Shown piece after piece: positions 60,185-64,000 of a DNA stretch of 64,000 nt. The notes under the pieces are model-generated. The model was not told the origin of the DNA. It saw only the letters and a list, made by a program, of their open reading frames with translations, and did not search any database. Made by a program: the position numbers and the translations under genes. Origin of the DNA: Daejeonella lutea (lineage in GTDB: Bacteria > Bacteroidota > Bacteroidia > Sphingobacteriales > Sphingobacteriaceae); assembly GCF_900168015.1 (NCBI RefSeq), contig NZ_FUYR01000003.1:248001-312000 (forward strand), in the 5' to 3' direction. Numbering within the stretch: position 1 is the stretch's first letter; each line of letters starts with the position of its first letter.

Positions 60185-61687
60185 ATGTCAAAGCGGTTTG
60201 TTGCGATATGGTTTCGTCATTTGCTGACGGATTGGCTTGCCCTCCGCCGGCCTGATCTCCGTAATCTGCCATTCGTTATAGCAATTAAAGACCACGGCCG
60301 TCTCCTGATTACTGCAACGAACAATCTGGCTGAAACTGAGGGGATTTATCCGGGTATGCTTGCTGCTGATGCAAAAGCACTCGTTCCTTCCCTGGAGATC
60401 ATAGATGACATTCCCGGCAAAGGAAATAAACTATTAAAAGGTATTGGAGAATGGTGTATCAGATATACACCAATTATCATAATGGATCCATCTGATGGGC
60501 TTATTCTGGATATTTCAGGCTGTGCACACCTTTGGGGTGGTGAGCATGCTTACCTTCAAGAAATAATTTCCCGATTAAAAGGTAACGGTTACGACGTCCG
60601 TGCTGCCATAGCGGATACAATAGGAACTGCCTGGGCTGTAGCCCGCTTTGGGAAGATTAATCCCATAATTGGATTTAATCAGCAAGCCGAGGCATTGCTT
60701 TCTCTACCTCCTGCTGCATTACGACTTGAGTCTTCAGTTCTTGAACGTTTACAAAAGCTTGGGCTCAAAACCATCAGCAGCTTTATGACCATGCCACGCT
60801 CAGTACTTCGTCGCCGTTTTGGTGAGGGTATATTGCTGAGGTTGGATCAGGCGCTTGGAAATGAGGACGAGTTTTATACAAGTCTGCTTCCGGTAAAGCC
60901 CTATGAGGAACGGCTACCATCATTGGAACCTATTCGAACTGCTGTTGGTATCGAGATAGCCGTCCAGAAGCTTCTGGAGATGCTATGCAAACGCCTGCAG
61001 CAGGAAGGAAAGGGTATACGAACAGCTGTTTTTAAAGGATACAGGATTGATGGTAAAGTAGTGCAGATGGCTATCGGAACAAACCTGGCATCACATAACA
61101 TCCAGCATTTATATAAGCTTTTTGAGCTCAAGATTTCAACACTCGAGCCTGCACTCGGCATTGAGCTTTTTACCCTTGAGGCTTCCAAAGTTGAAGATAT
61201 TCCACCACATCAGGAAGCTTTATGGACAGGGAAGCCAGGACTTGAAGACGGATCTCTGGCAGAATTGCTCGACAGACTGGCGGGTAAAGTAGGGGCAGAA
61301 ACAATCCACAGATACCTTCCCGACGAGCATTACTGGCCGGAGCGCTCAATAAAAACTTCTTGTTCTATTAAAGACAAACCCTCCATTCGGTGGCGGACAG
61401 ATAAACCCCGACCCGTACAATTGCTGGCCCAACCGGAGAAAATCGATGTAACGGCCCCAATACCCGATTATCCTCCTATGCTCTTTCGATATAAGGAAAA
61501 AGTCCACCATGTGAAAAAAGCTGATGGTCCTGAACGCATTGAGCGTGAATGGTGGCTGGATGCGGGACAGCATCGGGATTATTATCATGTGGAAGATCAG
61601 AACGGTCAGCGTTACTGGCTCTTCCGTTCTGGCCATTACAATGAAGATGGTGCTAATGAATGGTTTATACATGGATTTTTTGCATGA
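60185..61687 (+). CDS. imuB: ImuB, inactive Y-family polymerase-like protein
   Basis: A 500-residue Y-family polymerase fold. In active enzymes the first motif is DxDxFFASVE; here it reads AIWFRHLLTDWLALRRP, so the metal-binding Asp is missing. The second motif SxDE reads PSDGLILDISG, with Gly in place of the Glu. ImuB of other bacteria is inactive in the same way and works as a bridge between the sliding clamp and DnaE2. Little-finger and C-terminal regions follow. The stop overlaps the dnaE2 start (ATGATGA). Confidence 0.88.
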   Translation: MSKRFVAIWFRHLLTDWLALRRPDLRNLPFVIAIKDHGRLLITATNNLAETEGIYPGMLAADAKALVPSLEIIDDIPGKGNKLLKGIGEWCIRYTPIIIMDPSDGLILDISGCAHLWGGEHAYLQEIISRLKGNGYDVRAAIADTIGTAWAVARFGKINPIIGFNQQAEALLSLPPAALRLESSVLERLQKLGLKTISSFMTMPRSVLRRRFGEGILLRLDQALGNEDEFYTSLLPVKPYEERLPSLEPIRTAVGIEIAVQKLLEMLCKRLQQEGKGIRTAVFKGYRIDGKVVQMAIGTNLASHNIQHLYKLFELKISTLEPALGIELFTLEASKVEDIPPHQEALWTGKPGLEDGSLAELLDRLAGKVGAETIHRYLPDEHYWPERSIKTSCSIKDKPSIRWRTDKPRPVQLLAQPEKIDVTAPIPDYPPMLFRYKEKVHHVKKADGPERIEREWWLDAGQHRDYYHVEDQNGQRYWLFRSGHYNEDGANEWFIHGFFA

Positions 61688-64000
61688 TGAGCTATATTGA
61701 GTTACAGGTTACAAGCAATTTCAGCTTCCTGCGTGGTGCTTCTCATCCGGAGGAACTGGTTGAACAAGCTGCAGCATTTGGTTATAGTGCAATTGCCATC
61801 ACTGATCGTAATACATTTGCCGGAATCGTGCGGGCATTTGCTGCAGCTAAAATAAAGGGGATACGCCTGATTCCGGGTTGCCGACTGGATCTCTTAGATG
61901 GAACTAGTCTTTTAGCCTATCCCACTGATCAGGATGCCTATAGCCGGCTTTCAGGGCTACTCACCATTGGAAATCTTCGTGCAGAAAAAGGACAGTGCCA
62001 CCTATATAAATCGGATGTTTATGCACACAGCAAGGGCATGAAGTTTATTGCGATACCTCCCTCAAGCTTAACAGAAACATTTGAGTTTGAAACTTCCTTT
62101 CAGAGTGATATGAAAGAATATAGGAAGGAACTCGGGAAGGAGCTTTACATGGCAGCCTCGCGTTCATATCTTGGGGATGATCAGAAAAGATTTTACAGGC
62201 TTTCCGGTTTATCGGCGGAGCTGGATATTCCCCTTGCGGCGACAAATGATGTGCATTATCATCATCCCTCACGCCGTGAACTTCAGGATGTTCTAACCTG
62301 TGTTCGTGAAAAGTGCACTATACATAATGCAGGTTTTCGTCTCTATCAAAACGCTGAGCGGCATCTAAAACCCATGGAGGAAATGCTCCGGCTATTTAGG
62401 CAGCATGAAGAAGCTATACAGAATACACTTGCTATATCCGAGGCCTGCCAGTTTTCCCTCAGCAGTTTGAAATATGTTTATCCTCGTGAACTCACAACAG
62501 AGGGCCGAACACCAATTGAAGAATTAGAACACTTAACCCGTGAAGGTTTGATAGAGCGCTTTGGTGATGAAATTACTGATAAAATACAGAAACAGATTGA
62601 TGAAGAACTTGAATTTATACGGAAGAAGGATCTGGCTAGTTATTTCCTTACAGTTCATGATTTTGTTCACTTTGCAAGGGAGAAGAATATACTTTGCCAG
62701 GGACGAGGTTCAGCGGCAAACTCTGTAGTCTGTTATTGTCTTGGCATCACTTCCGTTAATCCAATGAAGATAAAGCTGCTTTTCGCGAGATTTATGTCGG
62801 ATGCCCGCGATGAACCGCCAGATATAGATGTAGATTTTGAACATGAGCGACGGGAAGAGGTGATCCAGTATATTTATGAAAAGTATGGTCGGGATCGTGC
62901 AGCAATAGTAGCCACAGTTACACAATTACATTTCAAGGGCGCTGTTCGGGATGTTGCGAAAGTAATGGGCTTATCAGTGGACACCATTAACAGATTGTCA
63001 TCTTCAGTTTGGCACCATGAAGAAGTTTTTAATGATGATCATATTGCTAAGCAGGGGCTAAATATTACTGACCCTCATTTGCGCAAAACACTTGAACTTA
63101 CCAGTCAGATGATTGGTTTTCCCCGTCAGCTGGGGCAGCATACCGGGGGCTTTGTAATTACACAGGGTAAGCTCTCCGAACTTTGTCCAATCATGAACGC
63201 CCGAATGGAGGAGCGGACCTGCATTGAATGGAATAAGGATGATATAGATGCACTAGGATTTCTAAAAGTTGACGTACTTGCTTTAGGGATGTTAACCTGT
63301 ATCCGCAAAGGATTTGAGCTTGCTCAGAAACATTATGGGCTAAATCTCACCCTGGCGAATGTGCCGCAGGACGATCCAGATGTGTATGAGATGATTAGTC
63401 ATGCTGATACTATTGGAGTATTTCAGATAGAAAGCCGTGCTCAAATGTCTATGCTCCCGCGCTTGAAGCCCAAAGAATTTTACGACCTGGTTATCGAAGT
63501 TGCTATCGTAAGGCCCGGGCCAATTCAGGGCGATATGGTGCATCCCTATCTAAGAAGACGGAATGGGGAAGAGCCAGTTGAATATCCATCTAAAGAACTT
63601 GAAGGCATATTGAGCAGGACTTTAGGGGTTCCATTATTCCAGGAACAGGCGATGGAAATAGCGATTGTTGCTGCTGGATTTACTCCTGCAGAGGCAGATG
63701 GCCTGAGACGCAGCATGGCCACATTTAAGGCTCACGGGCAGGTAACTCAGTATGAGAAAAAGCTTATTGAAGGGATGATAGCCAACGGCTATCAAGAAGA
63801 ATTTGCGAAGCGTATTTTCCGACAGCTGGAAGGTTTTGGAAGCTATGGATTCCCGGAAAGCCATGCTGCAAGCTTTGCCCTGCTTGTTTATGTATCATCG
63901 TGGATGAAATGCCATTATCCGGATGTATTTGCAGCTTCATTACTTAACAGTTTACCCATGGGATTTTATCAGCCTGCACAGATAGTTATTGATGCACGCA
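61684..64000 (+). CDS. dnaE2: Error-prone DNA polymerase DnaE2 (ImuC), partial
   Basis: The gene runs past the window end; 772 codons are visible of about 1050-1100. It is a C-family polymerase that copies damaged DNA together with ImuB. The PHP domain comes first (SNFSFLRGASHPEELVEQAA, ITDRNTFAGIVRAF, then NDVHYHH). The palm follows: CQGRGSAANSVVCYCLGIT, and the catalytic pair of Asp in PPDIDVDFEH, then KVDVLALGML and QIESRAQMSMLPRLKP, all of the DnaE2 type. The start is ATG 61684 or 61687; the former overlaps the imuB stop by four bases. Confidence 0.93.
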   Translation, partial: MMSYIELQVTSNFSFLRGASHPEELVEQAAAFGYSAIAITDRNTFAGIVRAFAAAKIKGIRLIPGCRLDLLDGTSLLAYPTDQDAYSRLSGLLTIGNLRAEKGQCHLYKSDVYAHSKGMKFIAIPPSSLTETFEFETSFQSDMKEYRKELGKELYMAASRSYLGDDQKRFYRLSGLSAELDIPLAATNDVHYHHPSRRELQDVLTCVREKCTIHNAGFRLYQNAERHLKPMEEMLRLFRQHEEAIQNTLAISEACQFSLSSLKYVYPRELTTEGRTPIEELEHLTREGLIERFGDEITDKIQKQIDEELEFIRKKDLASYFLTVHDFVHFAREKNILCQGRGSAANSVVCYCLGITSVNPMKIKLLFARFMSDARDEPPDIDVDFEHERREEVIQYIYEKYGRDRAAIVATVTQLHFKGAVRDVAKVMGLSVDTINRLSSSVWHHEEVFNDDHIAKQGLNITDPHLRKTLELTSQMIGFPRQLGQHTGGFVITQGKLSELCPIMNARMEERTCIEWNKDDIDALGFLKVDVLALGMLTCIRKGFELAQKHYGLNLTLANVPQDDPDVYEMISHADTIGVFQIESRAQMSMLPRLKPKEFYDLVIEVAIVRPGPIQGDMVHPYLRRRNGEEPVEYPSKELEGILSRTLGVPLFQEQAMEIAIVAAGFTPAEADGLRRSMATFKAHGQVTQYEKKLIEGMIANGYQEEFAKRIFRQLEGFGSYGFPESHAASFALLVYVSSWMKCHYPDVFAASLLNSLPMGFYQPAQIVIDAR

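Noticed and set aside
1-64000. CRISPR array, prophage or insertion sequence
   Set aside because: The short repeats have 7-base units with no spacers, and no transposase, integrase or phage structural gene was seen.

Overview
The window reads as chromosomal DNA of a Sphingobacteriales-type Bacteroidota, most like Pedobacter or a close relative. The evidence is a type B T9SS sorting domain on a 1688-residue adhesin, SusC-like/TonB receptors with CarboxypepD_reg N-termini, DUF4476 and DUF2807 proteins, a Bacteroidota ImuA-ImuB-DnaE2 cassette, and several promoters of the TAnnTTTG form. Almost every gene looks intact. There is no phage, IS element, CRISPR array or rRNA. One tRNA-Asn is present.

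Layout. 0.4-12 kb: fatty-acid degradation. It holds an acyl-CoA ligase, a gamma-glutamyltransferase lipoprotein overlapping it, a MarR regulator with operator-like sites on its own promoter, and a fadN-fadA-fadE operon of the Bacillus type. The operon is split by a four-helix-bundle (S23 family) gene inside a 19-bp inverted repeat. 12-21 kb: two FKBP lipoproteins, a thioredoxin-like [2Fe-2S] ferredoxin, a CBS protein, a DASH cryptochrome, and sucA-sucB. 21-29 kb: a DUF2807 protein, the giant Ig/PKD adhesin and an M1 peptidase. 29-35 kb: lpdA, a CrtZ-type carotenoid hydroxylase with murB, an ECF sigma factor, a lycopene cyclase overlapping a small cytochrome b5-like gene, and two exported RidA paralogues. 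36-46 kb: DUF4476 repeat protein, bestrophin, M48-like protease, small YdaT-like protein, nagB, a GAF-PAS histidine kinase, cupin, SRAP peptidase and PfkB kinase. 46-50 kb: tRNA-Asn followed by two decayed copies of its 3-prime half, a PAS protein ending at its DHp helix, and a TetR regulator with an NAD(P)-binding protein and a metallo-beta-lactamase-fold protein. 50-55 kb: an iron-uptake pair (siderophore receptor, PepSY protein) behind a structured leader and a Fur-box-like palindrome. 55-64 kb: a second TonB receptor, another DHp-terminated PAS protein, and imuA-imuB-dnaE2, the last cut by the window end.

Working together: fadD and fadNAE make a complete acyl-CoA beta-oxidation route. SucA and SucB plus LpdA supply the 2-oxoglutarate dehydrogenase complex, although lpdA lies 8 kb away. 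CrtZ and lycopene cyclase are late carotenoid steps, with crtB and crtI absent from this window. SRAP, the DASH cryptochrome and the ImuABC cassette are DNA-damage functions.

The most unusual signal is in the gaps between genes. At least seventeen intergenic stretches are degenerate arrays with an exact 7-bp period, in several sequence dialects. Ten of them begin within ten bases of a stop codon, and four form pairs with an inverted array further on. One such pair encloses the S23-family gene inside the fad operon, which recalls the intervening sequences of 23S rRNA that carry the same gene family.
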